Below, piece by piece: positions 35,395 to 45,861 of a stretch of 64,000 nt of DNA. Numbering within the stretch: position 1 is the stretch's first letter; every line of letters starts with the position of its first letter. This DNA comes from Bipolaris cookei (lineage: Eukaryota > Ascomycota > Dothideomycetes > Pleosporales > Pleosporaceae): the NCBI GenBank assembly GCA_002286855.1, contig NRSV01000020.1, forward strand, positions 62,001-126,000, in the 5' to 3' direction. Below the pieces are notes generated by a model. The model did not search any database. It saw only the letters and a list, made by a program, of their open reading frames with translations, and was not told the origin of the DNA. The translations under genes were made by a program, and so were the position numbers.

Positions 35395-36421
35395 ATGGCA
35401 CCCTTAACAGATACCGTGGTCGATGACCTCAAAAGCACCGTCAACCGCCTCGAGAAGCGCATCGCTGAGCTGGAGAGCAAGTTGTCTGGCCATGGCGGTC
35501 AATCGTCATCGCAAGAAAGCATAAGGATGATCCTCATGGGACCACCGGGTGCTGGTGAGATAATATGCCGAATATAGTAGAAATGTGGCATGTAGCTTAC
35601 ACAGAGCATAGGCAAGGGCACACAAGCACCGCGAATTAAGGAGAAGTTCTGCGCATGCCATCTTGTACGTTGTGCATCACCTACTGCATCAGATGCTGCA
35701 TGGCACAAAGAGGAACGGAGACGCTGATAACATGTAGGCTACTGGAGACATGCTGCGCGCGCAAGTCGCAGCGAAGACAGCCCTCGGCCGAGAAGCAAAG
35801 AAGATTATGGATGCCGGTGGCCTGGTTAGCGACGAGATCATGATCAACATGATTAAGACGGAGCTTGAGACCAACCAGGAGTGCTCCAAGGGGTAGGTTT
35901 TGCTCTGATGTTCGATGAAGCATCCATTGCGAGCGTATACTAAGGCTATTATGAACAGCTTCATTCTCGACGGTTTCCCACGAACAGTCACCCAAGCTGA
36001 GAAGCTCGACGGCATGCTTGCCGCAACCCAGAAGCCCCTCCAACACGCAGTTGAACTGCAAATCGACGACGGTCTGCTCGTCTCGCGTATCACCGGCCGC
36101 CTTGTTCACCCCGCATCTGGCCGTTCCTACCATAAGATCTTTAACCCACCCAAATCACCCATGACCGACGACATCACCGGTGAACCGCTCATCCAGCGCT
36201 CGGATGACAACGCGGAAACTCTCAAGAAGCGTCTTGCAACCTACCACGCCCAAACTGCGCCAGTCGTCGCATACTACCAGAAGACGGGTATCTGGAAGCC
36301 CATCGACGCAAGCCAAGAGCCCGGGCAGGTATGGAAGAGCTTGCTCAAGGTTTTTGACAACAAGGCCATGATTGGCGGACAGTCAGGCAGCCTGCTCAAC
36401 AAGATCGGTCTCAAGAACTAG
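35395..36421 (+). CDS. ADK1: adenylate kinase
   Basis: Exons 35395-35554, 35612-35664, 35738-35892 and 35959-36421 give 276 residues. The P-loop GPPGAGKGTQ at about 50-59 is split by the first intron. CHLATGDMLRA, the NMP-binding FILDGFPRT and a long LID domain (GRLVHPASGRSYH...GEPLIQRSDDN) follow, so this is a long-form (AK2/Adk1-type) enzyme. It interconverts 2 ADP with ATP and AMP in the cytosol and mitochondrial intermembrane space. The first 45 residues form a short coiled coil (LKSTVNRLEKRIAELESKL), an N-terminal extension beyond the catalytic core. ADK1 is the major isoform in yeast, and the assignment is by family. Confidence 0.95.
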
Positions 36422-37290
36422 ATCTGCACTTGCCTTTTGACCAAGGCTCCGGTGTTGGACTTGGGAGATATGGATCAACGTGGCGCTACGAAGTGTGCCT
36501 GCATCTGGCCATCAAATACGCACATTCTTGCAATGTCTCGTCATGTTTCGGTGCCACTTATATAAAAGCCTGCACTTTACGCTTTGGAACGAAGAATGCA
36601 GATATGTAACGGATGAATTCTTTGTACTTGTACAGATAAGTTGGAGGGGGGCTTGGGGCTTTATCACTTGTATTCCCTGTGTGTTTCCTAGACTGTGGGT
36701 TTTGCATCTAGATAGCGACCCTAGGTTGGAAATGCTAAAGACATTCATGACGATGAGATTGTGATTCTAGGCACAGTTGCCTTGGCCTATCCTTTAGGTT
36801 TGCTGATATTCTGAGATATCCTACTTACTTGCGCCACCCAAATAACCGAACACGTGCGACTACTCGCAGCCATTGGATTGTAGCCAACGTGTTCCTAAAC
36901 ATCTTGGGGAATCAAATCGTGGCAGGACCGGCGTTAGCACCACCCAAGCCGTCCTAAGCTCCGAGGGAATCCCTCCCTCCAATCCTCCATTCCCCGGAAA
37001 ACTGTCCACCACCCACCGCGACAACTGTCCTCGACACCCGATGCACGAACCGCCGTTGCCTGATTTGACTCAAATTCTACGTTGAGCAGAACCATAACCC
37101 ATGGTCTATTTATAGTTCCCTCGAACATACCCACACACACACACACACGTCGGTGGCTGCACGACCGCATACCAAGGACCAAGGCATTGAAACACACCAT
37201 CCGGCTATTGGAAAAAGGGGGGAGAGGAAGCGCAAACACAACAACAAAAGCCATAACTTTCCCACACGCCCAACTGCGGCGCGGAACACA
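36422..37290. other. intergenic, ADK1 3' side / BET1 promoter
   Basis: It holds a short CA repeat at 37132-37148 in the probable BET1 leader. Overlapping ORFs at 36934-37379 on the minus strand run into BET1 coding sequence and are shadows. No gene is supported. Confidence 0.5.
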
Positions 37291-37976
37291 ATGTCCAACC
37301 GCTTCAGCCGCCAAGACGCCCGCGATGACCTCTTCTCCTCGTACAACCGCAGCGCCTCGCCCTCGAAATCCAAAAACAAAGCCCGCGCCTCACCCTACGG
37401 CGGCGGCTATGCCTACACTGCGCCTACGTCGCCCAACGGTAGCCCTGGTTTCGGCGCGTACCCCGGCGCAAGCGGGCATGGCAATGGGAATTTGTATCCT
37501 GGGGGTAGCAGTGGTGGATACGGTGTAGGTGCGCGAAGCAGTGGTGGAGGCCGAGGAAGTGATGATGCAATGTTCCGGAGTGCGACGCCGAATTCGCGCG
37601 GGCAGTATTCGGCAGCTGTGCTTGATGAGCTAGAGAGTCAGAATGAGGAGCATGTTGGGGTGCTGACGAGTAAGGTTAAGATGTTGAAGGATGTATGTTT
37701 TTGCCCCTTCTTTTCCCAGTGTGTAGGGGGGGTTTTTTTGGGCGGGGAGGTTTGGCTAATGAATGATAGTTGACGCATCTTATTGGAGACGAAATCCGCG
37801 ATTCCACGTCCCTGGCGGAGAAAATGAATGATCAGTTTGAGAATTCGAGGTATAAGATTAAGGGTACCATGACGCGTATGCTGCGTATGGCTGAGAAAAC
37901 GGGGGTTGGGTGGAAGGCGTGGGTGGGCTTCTTTGCGGCTGTGATATTGCTGTTTTGGTGGGTGTGGTTGGGTTGA
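37291..37976 (+). CDS. BET1: Bet1-type Qc-SNARE of ER-Golgi transport
   Basis: Two exons (37291-37692 and 37770-37976) give 202 residues. The first about 110 are disordered and Gly/Ser/Tyr-rich. The SNARE heptad region follows, from about residue 112 (LDELESQNEEHVGVLTSKVKMLKDLTHLIGDEI), then a C-terminal tail anchor (GFFAAVILLFWWVWLG). Bet1 works in fusion of COPII vesicles with the cis-Golgi alongside Sed5, Bos1 and Sec22. The N-terminal domain is longer than in yeast (142 residues), as is usual for filamentous fungi. The intron falls in the middle of the SNARE motif. Confidence 0.88.
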
Positions 37977-38425
37977 GTATCATCCTACATGCGGGGTTTG
38001 TAATGCGCTTGTAGAGATGGTTATGCGGGTTTTGTATGGATACGCATGGGAATGGAAAATGGGAGGAGAGGTCATTAGAAGTGGTTTCGCATTGCATATT
38101 GCACGGCGTTTGGAATGGGATGTTGCGTATTAGGGTTAATCAAGACACTGCCTTGTCGGTTTGCATATTACTTGGTTGTATGCGATACTTGTAATGGCCA
38201 TCTTGCATCTTGTCTTGATTGATCGAATGACATGCGTGTTTGATGTATCATCGTTTTGACTCCCTTGTGCACCATAATATATGTGTTTGGTTGAACGGTC
38301 TGGAGAAGCAACAAGGGGCAAGACAAAAGATTACATAAACGCATGTAAATCATGTTCTTAACGAGACGAAACACAGGAACCATTTTCTAGCGATTCAAGC
38401 ATATTTGTTCTTCTACAATCAAGAA
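37977..38425. other. intergenic between BET1 and the transposon
   Basis: AT-rich DNA, probably the BET1 3' UTR followed by spacer. No ORF of interest was seen. Confidence 0.5.
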
Positions 38426-38427
38426 TA

Positions 38428-38501
38428 ACGTAAAGCACCACCGAGCCGGACACACCACCGAGCCGGACACACCACCGAGCCGGACACTTTTTCTTGGCAT
38501 C
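38428..38501. repeat. left terminal inverted repeat, three 17-bp units
   Basis: It starts ACGTAAAG at 38428, then three consecutive 17-bp units from 38436 to 38486, then an inner arm to 38501. It pairs with the right repeat at 40237-40293 and is longer by exactly one unit. Confidence 0.95.
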
Positions 38502-38527
38502 ACGAACTTCATGTACGAAAACTCGAA

Positions 38528-40225
38528 TTACTCTACACTAGCTATAGATGCGTTATACAACTCACTTGTATCTGATAGAGAATCTTCTTCTACATCTTTT
38601 TGGCACGTACGGGCGTTATGGCCCACTCTCCCACAGGTTCCACAGTGCCGTTGACCTGGTAGAGCCTTTTCTTGACTACCCCCACCACGCGCCTTCTTTG
38701 ATGCCGTACGACCAGTAGCAGCATTTTCAGCTGCCTGCGATGCTCCTGCACCAAAGTCTAGTGTCCCGCCTGTCTGAATTCGCTTTCTTTTACGCCCTCG
38801 GCGCTTTGTTACCTCAGCTAATTGCTCTTCAAGCTCTCGTATGCGGGCCTTCATAAGCACATTCTCATGTAGCATCTCCTCAGCTCCTTCAATAAGCTTT
38901 GAGAAGCCTTCTTGTGCAGCAGTTGGTGATCGTACAAAAGAATCTCTTACAAGCTTCGACTGTGATCCAAATTCGTACGAATTGCTAGGGGTTTTAGACT
39001 CCCAGGGTGTTTCTAGCTGAGCTTCTTGTGGTGGGGTACAAAGGCGTACGTCAAGACGATCAATGACTCTCTGCGCGTTAATAGGAACTAGCCCTGCTGC
39101 CTTAAAGGCTTTTTTGCAGTTATCGAACGTAAATACGTCGCGAAACGCGTCTCGAAAGGCTGGCAGGAAGCGTTCTTTATCAATATGCCAGACGTGGTGG
39201 CGTGCCAAGTCTCGTACGCGTTGGGAGTACTTCTGCTTAAGAGGCGAAAAGCAGACAACGTCAAGCGGCTGAAGTATATGCGATGAATGAGCAGGCATAC
39301 AAAGAGTAAGAATCTTCTGTTCAAGACAGTAGTCCTTAAATTCTTGGTTTAGGTGGCTCTCATGGCCGTCAAGAATAAGTAGCCTGTACGACCCCACCTG
39401 ACGCGTCTTTGTATGCTCGTCAAAGTGCTTTAACCACTCAAGACCAAGCGCGTTATTTGTCCAGCCGTTCTGTGATACTGAGAGCTTCCAATCGTACGGT
39501 ATATCTACTTCTTCGTACCAAGCAGAGATATGGACGCGTCCCTTGTAGATAATGAATGGCGGAGTAGCATACCCCGCAGCGCAGATGCTCTGAATAACTG
39601 TAACCCACTCACGATTGCCTGGCTGCGTCAAAGTAGGCCTCGTACGACGCTCTGCGCCTGTAACTACCTTCATTGAGCCAATCACGCCCATCTGAAAGCC
39701 AGTCTCGTCAAAGTTATGGATGTCGTCAGAATGTACTCCATACTTCTCAATTGTCTCTCGTACAAGCTCAAACCACGCGTTAATAACCTCTGGATCTTCC
39801 TGCTGTATTCTCTGGCGGTCCTTTGCTCGATTGAAAGCTGTTTTAAGCTCGTCGGAACGCGATACAAATCGCTCTGCCCAGTTCTTGCCTAAAGGTTGGC
39901 CATCTCGTACGCGCAGTAGTTTCTCTGCCATATCCGCTACCTCACACAGTCGGGGAGCAAATCCTCGTGAGTCTAGATCAAGAATATATCGTACAATTGT
40001 TTGCTCTTCAATTATAGTTAGTTTGCGGCAGTTTGGAGATATCTGGGGTCGAAAAGTGATTTTGTTAAGCCGATCAGAAAGCCGCTGAAAAGGAACGTTG
40101 TAGACAGCAGCAGCGCGTCGAATGCTCTTAAACTGGCCCGTACGATAGGCCTGAATAGCAAGAGTAATTCTGCCTTCTCTCTGAGTTAATGTATCTTTAC
40201 GTAGTTGGGACATGTTACTTTGCAA
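38528..40225 (-). CDS. pogo-like transposase (HTH-CENPB, DDE)
   Basis: This is an uninterrupted 565-codon ORF inside the inverted repeats. An N-terminal psq-type helix-turn-helix (IRRAAAVYNVPFQRLSDRL) is followed by a CENP-B-type DNA-binding domain (about 65-130). The DDE nuclease carries its acidic residues in HNFDETGF, LILDGHESH and LQPLDVVCF, the spacing of pogo elements. The C-terminal 80 residues are basic (RRGRKRKR) and contain a CCHC zinc knuckle, CGTCGRVGHNARTC. It would cut and paste the element at TA sites. The second Met (40213) is an equally good start. No stop or frameshift is present, so the enzyme may be functional. Confidence 0.93.
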   Translation of the reverse strand: MQSNMSQLRKDTLTQREGRITLAIQAYRTGQFKSIRRAAAVYNVPFQRLSDRLNKITFRPQISPNCRKLTIIEEQTIVRYILDLDSRGFAPRLCEVADMAEKLLRVRDGQPLGKNWAERFVSRSDELKTAFNRAKDRQRIQQEDPEVINAWFELVRETIEKYGVHSDDIHNFDETGFQMGVIGSMKVVTGAERRTRPTLTQPGNREWVTVIQSICAAGYATPPFIIYKGRVHISAWYEEVDIPYDWKLSVSQNGWTNNALGLEWLKHFDEHTKTRQVGSYRLLILDGHESHLNQEFKDYCLEQKILTLCMPAHSSHILQPLDVVCFSPLKQKYSQRVRDLARHHVWHIDKERFLPAFRDAFRDVFTFDNCKKAFKAAGLVPINAQRVIDRLDVRLCTPPQEAQLETPWESKTPSNSYEFGSQSKLVRDSFVRSPTAAQEGFSKLIEGAEEMLHENVLMKARIRELEEQLAEVTKRRGRKRKRIQTGGTLDFGAGASQAAENAATGRTASKKARGGGSQEKALPGQRHCGTCGRVGHNARTCQKDVEEDSLSDTSELYNASIASVE

Positions 40226-40236
40226 GTGATGTTCGC

Positions 40237-40293
40237 GATGCCAAGAAAAAGTGTCCGGCTCGGTGGTGTGTCCGGCTCGGTGGTGCTTTACGT
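40237..40293. repeat. right terminal inverted repeat, two 17-bp units
   Basis: This is the inverted match of the left end with two units instead of three, ending ACGT/TA at 40293/40294. Confidence 0.95.
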
Positions 40294-40295
40294 TA

Positions 40296-40697
40296 AATAG
40301 AATGTGAAAGTTACTAGAGTATTAGTCTTATAGTAATATTCTATACGAAGAAGACCAAAAAGAATAAAGAATAAGTAGAGAGGTAGAGCTCTAGCTATAC
40401 TACGGTGCTACTACAGTAGTACTGTGGCAGTACTATAGATTCCCTTGTCAGCAGTTTCATTGATAGCCGCCTATGAGACAACAGCTCAGCTTCACTATGC
40501 CACGCGGCCCAAAAAGGTACAGTATACCACATAGTGGTATCTGAGAGTTGAATAGCTATATACGTGTGACACCGCCTCTGTAAGGCATTCACAACATGTT
40601 CAAGATAAAGCGCCATTGAAAACCCCCCCAAAATACAATAACACCATAATAACTTTATACAAAGTACATTAATCGCTCCAAATCCACATCCCTCACC
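40296..40697. other. intergenic between the transposon and the broken dehydrogenase
   Basis: The first about 130 bp are very AT-rich with short inverted TACTA/TAGTA stretches (40395-40440). No gene was seen. Confidence 0.5.
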
Positions 40698-41715
40698 ATG
40701 TACCAACAAACCCCCAACATAACCCTCGCCAGCACCTTCATCCGCACCTCCCACACCCGTCCCTCTCCAATCCTCTCCCCCAGCCATCCCTACAACAAAC
40801 TCCCCCCAGGCTTCAAAATCCTCATAATCGGCGCCTCCCGCGGTATCGGTGCCGTCATAGCCGAAGCCTACGCCCTCGCGGGCACCAGCACTCGCATCCC
40901 CGCAGCGCGCCCCTCTTCCAGCACCGAACTATCTTTCGTATCCCAGCGAATTCTGTCCTCATGCACCGAAACCTCCTCCCCACCGCCAACCATCCACCTC
41001 GAACAAGTCGACATCGACAGTCTCGCCAGCGTCTCATCTTTCGCCCGACGTGTGTCTGAAAAAGCGTCCAATATAGACATCTTAATCTTAAACTCCGGTT
41101 ACGCTGGCCCCTCAGTCATGTATGTAGACAAGGGCGATCCCCAGGATTTTAGCGATGTAATCGATATTAATGTAAAGGGAACGTATCTCGTTGTTCATTA
41201 TTTTATTCCTCTCTCGAAAGCCAAGGCGGAGGGTAAGAAGGTGTTTATAGCGGTGGGCTCAATGGCGGCGTGTAGAACAGAGAGGTTTTGGTAATACGGG
41301 GTATTGTCTTGCCAAGTTTGCGCAAGCAAGGTTGGTTGAGTTTTTGGCATCGCAGTACAAAGGGGAGGATGTGTTGGCGGTTGCGGTGCATCCGGGGGCG
41401 GCGAATACGGAGATGGCGAGTGCGGCTACGCCGGAGAGTTTTCAGGCTTGTGAGGTTTTTTTTGCTTTCCTTTGCGCGAGTGGTTGTTTCCTTTACTGAA
41501 GTTTTTTTGCCGTTACAGATCTCACGGATGATGTCGGATTATGCGGTGTATTCTGCCTCTGGCTAAGTCGCGAGGGGCGCATGTGGCTCAATGGACGGCT
41601 GCTGAGTGCAACGTGGGACGTGGATGAGTTTGTAGAAAAGAAAGATGAGATTGAAAACGAGGACATGCTGATGTTTGGGTACAGGGTGGGCAACATCCGA
41701 AGCCACATGGATTGA
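40698..41715 (+). pseudogene. short-chain dehydrogenase/reductase, frameshifted
   Basis: The first part encodes an SDR with the cofactor motif GASRGIG (about residues 46-52), LILNSGYAG at the NNAG position and the catalytic-Ser strand VGSMAA. At the T-run 41286-41289 the frame ends in TAA (RTERFW-stop). The next frame continues the family directly as GNTGYCLAKFAQARLVEF, holding the YxxxK catalytic pair, so one extra base breaks the gene. The remainder runs to 41449, then across a GT-AG intron to 41519-41715, ending MFGYRVGNIRSHMD. No intron consistent with family sequence removes the defect. The gene would encode about 300 residues if whole. A sequencing error in the homopolymer is the main alternative. 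Confidence 0.75.
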
Positions 41716-41928
41716 ATTTCCACCAGAGTAGATTTTGGTCAGTGAGAATTCAAGTCCATAGCATTTGACGAAATAAAAAAACAATGTTCGCACGAAGCCT
41801 TGTCAGGTCATCGTCCTTGCTCTCTAACCCAAGCAATGCCGCAAACTGAATCATTCCCAACGCCCTCAAGAAGAATTACTGCATGTGATGCACTAGAAAG
41901 TCAAAGTCTGTTGTTCTCCGATAAGCCC

Positions 41929-42861
41929 TTAGACAGTCCCCGCAATACTGAGGTCCCTAATCTCCTGCAGCACCTCCTCGACACGCGCGTCCAGCTCACC
42001 CTGGGCATACTGATCTCTTGTGTTGGCATCGAGATACTGTTGTACCTGTGCCATTCTCGAGTAGGCCTCGGCACAGAACCTCAACTGAATCTTGACTAGC
42101 GCCTCGAAACTTGGGTCTAGGTAGGGTACTCGCAGGTCGATGAGCTGTGGCAGTTCAGCAGTCAGGGTGTCGTTGAGCTGGTCGTAGGCAGCCTTGGCGA
42201 GTTGCTCATCCTTCTCAGCACGTGGGAGCTTGGTGACATCCTTGTCGGGCTTATCTGTCAACTTCCTGACCTGGGCACGCATGCGATCGTAGTCCATCTG
42301 CTTGTGTTCGCGTTTGGTGATGCAGGCATTGATATCGGGGAAGTAGGAGCAGAAGCGCTGGATGGGATCGAGGACCGTGGTTCGGTAGGGACCGTCGAGG
42401 GCCTTGATTGTCTCGGCATCCAGGTCGGTAACGGCTTGCTTGTAGGAGCGCGACACTCCGTCTTTGGTGCCGGCGTCTCCGTAGAAGGCGTCAATAGTTT
42501 CGGCAATGCGCATCTGCGAGGCCGTCATGGCACGAAGCGAATCGAGGTAGCCCTTTGCTTCCTTTTGCAGCTTGTTCGCCGCCGTTTCCATGGTCCGGTA
42601 GCGTCTACCATGCTGCTGTTAGCGGGGGAGTGGTCATGGGCGGATGCCTGGGAAGGGGGGTAGGGAGGTGGCGGTGGGCGGGGGTTGAGGGCGCATACCG
42701 CTGCTCAGTCTCAAAGTCGCGATCATTTGTGCGCTCGACCTGGCCCGTCTTCATCAACACCTGGGTGGTTGCGCGATTGACGCCCTTCTTGAACCCTGCA
42801 CTGTGTGAGCGGCCATGATATCAAACAAACATTGTTAGGCTGCAATACCTGTCCAAGACAT
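41929..42861 (-). CDS. RVS161: BAR-domain protein Rvs161
   Basis: Three exons, a 13-nt first exon (42861-42849), 42795-42699 and 42604-41929, give 261 residues, close to yeast Rvs161 (265). The sequence begins MSWTGFKKGVNRAT, then RDFETEQRRYRTME, then LQKEAKGYLDSLRAMTASQ, the classic N-terminal BAR (amphiphysin) signature. There is no SH3 domain, which separates it from Rvs167. Rvs161 and Rvs167 form a heterodimeric crescent that tubulates the plasma membrane at scission of endocytic vesicles and acts in cell fusion. It shares a 279-bp divergent promoter with the mitochondrial TrpRS gene. Confidence 0.93.
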
Positions 42862-43140
42862 GATGTTGGTATTGCCGCTATGTTCCGGGAATACGATGTA
42901 GGGATGTGTGTTGCGTGCAAGTGGAGTGGGTGTAGTCGGGGTCTTGTATCTATGTACACAGTGCAGTCGAGGAGAACAGAGCAGAGCAGAGTGGCAGTGG
43001 TGTTGTGGTTGGTCGGCGAGTTGGATGGGAGCGGGCGGCAGTGCCACAATGACGAAAGCTGCAGTCGGCGTCCACCACGTCCATAGTGGCTGAGCAAGCC
43101 GGCCTTGGGTTCCGCATCAGTGCGAAGGCACCCGACGTCA

Positions 43141-44439
43141 ATGTTTTCTCTACGCGTGCTGCATCGCGCAGCCCCTTCACCTCTGCCCTCATGTAGCAAT
43201 TGTCTGCGCCAGTATTCTCTCACATCGCCCTCGAGCCAGCAAAAGATCCAGAAGAAAGTCATTTTTTCCGGCATCCAGCCCACAGGCATCCCACATCTCG
43301 GAAATTATCTGGGCGCATTACGACAATGGGTCCGACTACAAGACGAGGCGTCACCAGATACGACGCTCCTCTTCTCCATTGTCGACTTGCACGCCATCAC
43401 CATCAAGCAAGATACACGTGAATTGGCGACCTGGCGCAAAGAGATGCTGGCCAGTCTCTTAGCAGTAGGACTCGACCCAAAGCGATGCATAATCTTCACA
43501 CAGAGCAGCGTAAAGCAGCACGCTGAGCTCATGTGGATCCTCAGCTGCGGTGCCAGCATGGGCTATCTAGGCCGCATGACGCAGTGGAAGGTACGCTTGC
43601 AGTTCTACCTCCAAAATCCCCCAAAATATAAGAAAATATACATACATAAAGTCAAGCAATTGCGTAAGAAAAACACCACCTAACCAACCCCTCCACAGTC
43701 CAAACTCTCCCTCCCAGCAGACTCCTCCCCTCTGGATCCCTCCCCCAACAACAAAGACGCCCTAAAACTCGGCCTCTTCTCCTACCCCGTCCTCCAAGCC
43801 GCCGATATCCTCCTCTACAACACCACGCACGTCCCCGTCGGCGAAGACCAAGCCCAGCATCTTGAATTCACGCGTGAGCTAGCCATCGGCTTCAACCACG
43901 TCTACTCTTCTTCAACTTCGTTAGAAACCTCGCTTCTAACAATCCCCCAAACCCTTCTCAGCCCCGCTAAACGCGTAATGAGCCTCACCGACCCCACCAA
44001 GAAAATGAGCAAAAGCGACGCTAGACCTAAATCCCGCATCCTACTCTCCGATTCTAGAGAGGACATCTTTGCAAAAGTTAAGTCGGCGCTGACGGATTCA
44101 GTAGAGGGTGTGAGTTATGATCGGGAGAAGAGACCCGGGGTGTCGAATTTGGTGGATTTGTTGTGGCATTTTGAGAGTGATGCGAGGGGGGGTAAGGCGG
44201 GGTCGCCGGAGGAACTGGCGGAGGAGTTGAAGGATTTGAGTATGCGGGCGCTCAAGGAGAAGGTGGCGGATATGGTGGATATGGGGATTAGTGGGATACG
44301 AGAGGGGTATCAGGAGTTGATGAGGGGGGATAGGCAGGCAGAACTCGTGCGGCATGCTGAGCAGGGTGCGCATAGAGCAGAAGAGATTGCCGAGAGCACA
44401 ATGGTGAGGGTTAGAAATGCCTTGGGCATTGGGTGGTGA
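43141..44439 (+). CDS. MSW1: mitochondrial tryptophanyl-tRNA synthetase
   Basis: Two exons (43141-43590 and 43699-44439) give 396 residues. An N-terminal presequence rich in Arg/Ser/Leu without acids (MFSLRVLHRAAPSPLP) indicates mitochondrial import. The class I synthetase motifs are HLGN (of GIPHLGNYLGA, the HIGH equivalent) and KMSKS. Trp-enzyme features such as FSGIQPTG, DLHAIT and VGEDQAQHLE are bacterial-type, as expected for an organelle enzyme. It charges mitochondrial tRNA-Trp with tryptophan. The frame is open upstream, but 43141 is the first ATG. Codons after about 44100 become purine-rich and rich in GGG, an odd local bias. Confidence 0.95.
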
Positions 44440-45004
44440 TGGAGTCAAATCGGTAAAAAAGAAAACAGTGTAAATCATACTTTTGTGAACAATAAGATGA
44501 ATGTGATGCAAAGCCCAAAGGCAATTCTCTGAAAACTATCTATGGGAAAATAATTCACACCCCACGAGTGCCGAACCCAGAATCGTAGTACTAACGTATT
44601 ATCGAAAGATGATGCCCTGAAAAAGAACTCCCAGGCCGATGCAATGTAAAATGCCACCCGAACCATGACCGAATCATGGGCATCTAGTAGACCCGTCGAA
44701 AACGCAGCACCAGGAACCACACGCCAATACCGAACGCCTCGCTGAGAATAAACGTACTAAAGAAGTGGTGAGAATCAAATACAGGGGAGCCCTGAGAAAA
44801 GCATATGCGTATGCACTAATACGCAAACGTTGGCCATATTCCATGGCGGCAAGGTCGGGGTGTCTCTGAGGACGAGAGAGCCATATTGGGATTGAAGCAC
44901 AAGTGTGGCTGCAATGACGAAGAACCCCCCTTGAGCCCCCCGGTTGTATCGTTACGGCATGGTCGTGAGACAGAGGTATCGTCATTCAGCCAGAATGCTG
45001 ACAC
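44440..45004. other. intergenic between convergent MSW1 and CDC34
   Basis: Minus-strand ORFs at 44475-44720 and 44674-44985 are partly hydrophobic, but the frames do not join into one protein with any family resemblance. No gene is called. Confidence 0.4.
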
Positions 45005-45861
45005 CTAGCGCTTCGAAGGGGCCTCTTCCTCATCCTCATCCTCGCCATCGTCGTCTTCACCCTCAAACTCAGAATCCATCTCTTGGTCCTCATCAAAGTC
45101 ACTTTCGCTTCCGCCAAAGTCAAGGCTCTCAGCATCACTGTCTTCCCAGCTCATTTCAAAGTCTCCCTCGTCCTTCTCCTTCTTCCACGCAGTCTCGTTG
45201 GTTGGCATAACGAAACCCTCTGGGATATCCTGCTTTGATAATTCAAGATCCTTCTTGACCATCTCCTTGTATTCGACTGGCTTGTTACGCAACATGACAC
45301 CTGCGTCGACGTTGGCGGGAGAAGAGACCTCGGCGTCGTCCAATAGAGAGAGAATGGAGATAAGGACCGTTTCGACTCGCTGCACGGGCGACCAACGCTC
45401 CGCGGCAGTCTCGCCGGACATTTCGTCATCGCCAGGCGGGTGGAGGATAGAGATGCATAGGCGGCCGTCGGGGTAAATGTTGGGGTGGTAGAGTGGTCGG
45501 ATAAACTTGAAGTCTAACATGCCATTAACACCTGTCTTGTATCATATGACAGTCTCCGCCATAGACGAGCGGTCACGTACCTGGCGGGCTATGTGGGTAG
45601 TTGCGAGGAAACGTCATCTTCGCCTTGAAGTAGCCGCCGTAATACATGGATTCCTCGTTCATAACAATGAGTGCCACACTCCACTCAAAGACATTTTCAT
45701 TGATAAGCTGTGCTGTGGTTAGTTAGGTGCCCAGCAGTCGCCACTCCGGCAGGTGACTCTTCGCTAGCCGCCGCTCACAAACTCACCTCAATGTTGGTCC
45801 ATTTCTCCTTGCTCAACTGCTTGAACTCATTCATGAGTATTCGCTGTGCCATTTCCGCCAT
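45005..45861 (-). CDS. CDC34: ubiquitin-conjugating enzyme E2, Cdc34 type
   Basis: Exons 45861-45787, 45707-45581 and 45513-45005 give 236 residues. The UBC fold begins MAEMAQRILMNEFKQL. The HPN-containing core is YHPNIYPDGRLCISIL, with the active-site Cys in RLCIS. Immediately after it is the acidic loop HPPGDDEMSGE that marks Cdc34/Ubc7-type E2s. The last about 60 residues are an acidic tail (DFDEDQEMDSEFEGEDDDGEDEDEEE) like that of yeast Cdc34. It transfers ubiquitin with SCF ligases to cell-cycle substrates such as Sic1. The SCF RING subunit RBX1 lies 5 kb away at 50934-51394. Confidence 0.94.

Larger units (their letters stand above)
38428..40293 (-). mobile_element. pogo/Tigger-like DNA transposon, complete (1866 bp)
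   Basis: The element is bounded by TA at 38426-38427 and 40294-40295, the target duplication of Tc1/mariner-pogo elements. Its ends are terminal inverted repeats beginning ACGTAAAG. The left repeat (38428-38501) contains three tandem copies of a 17-bp unit (CACCACCGAGCCGGACA) and the right (40237-40293) two copies; both then continue CTTTTTCTTGGCATC. Apart from the missing unit, the two repeats match base for base over the stretch read. A single transposase gene fills the interior on the minus strand. Intact ends and frame suggest recent activity or acquisition. Confidence 0.93.

Noticed and set aside
44475..44985. Small hydrophobic protein on the minus strand between MSW1 and CDC34
   Set aside because: Several frames look partly hydrophobic, but no single spliced frame gives a recognisable protein and it lies between two 3' ends.
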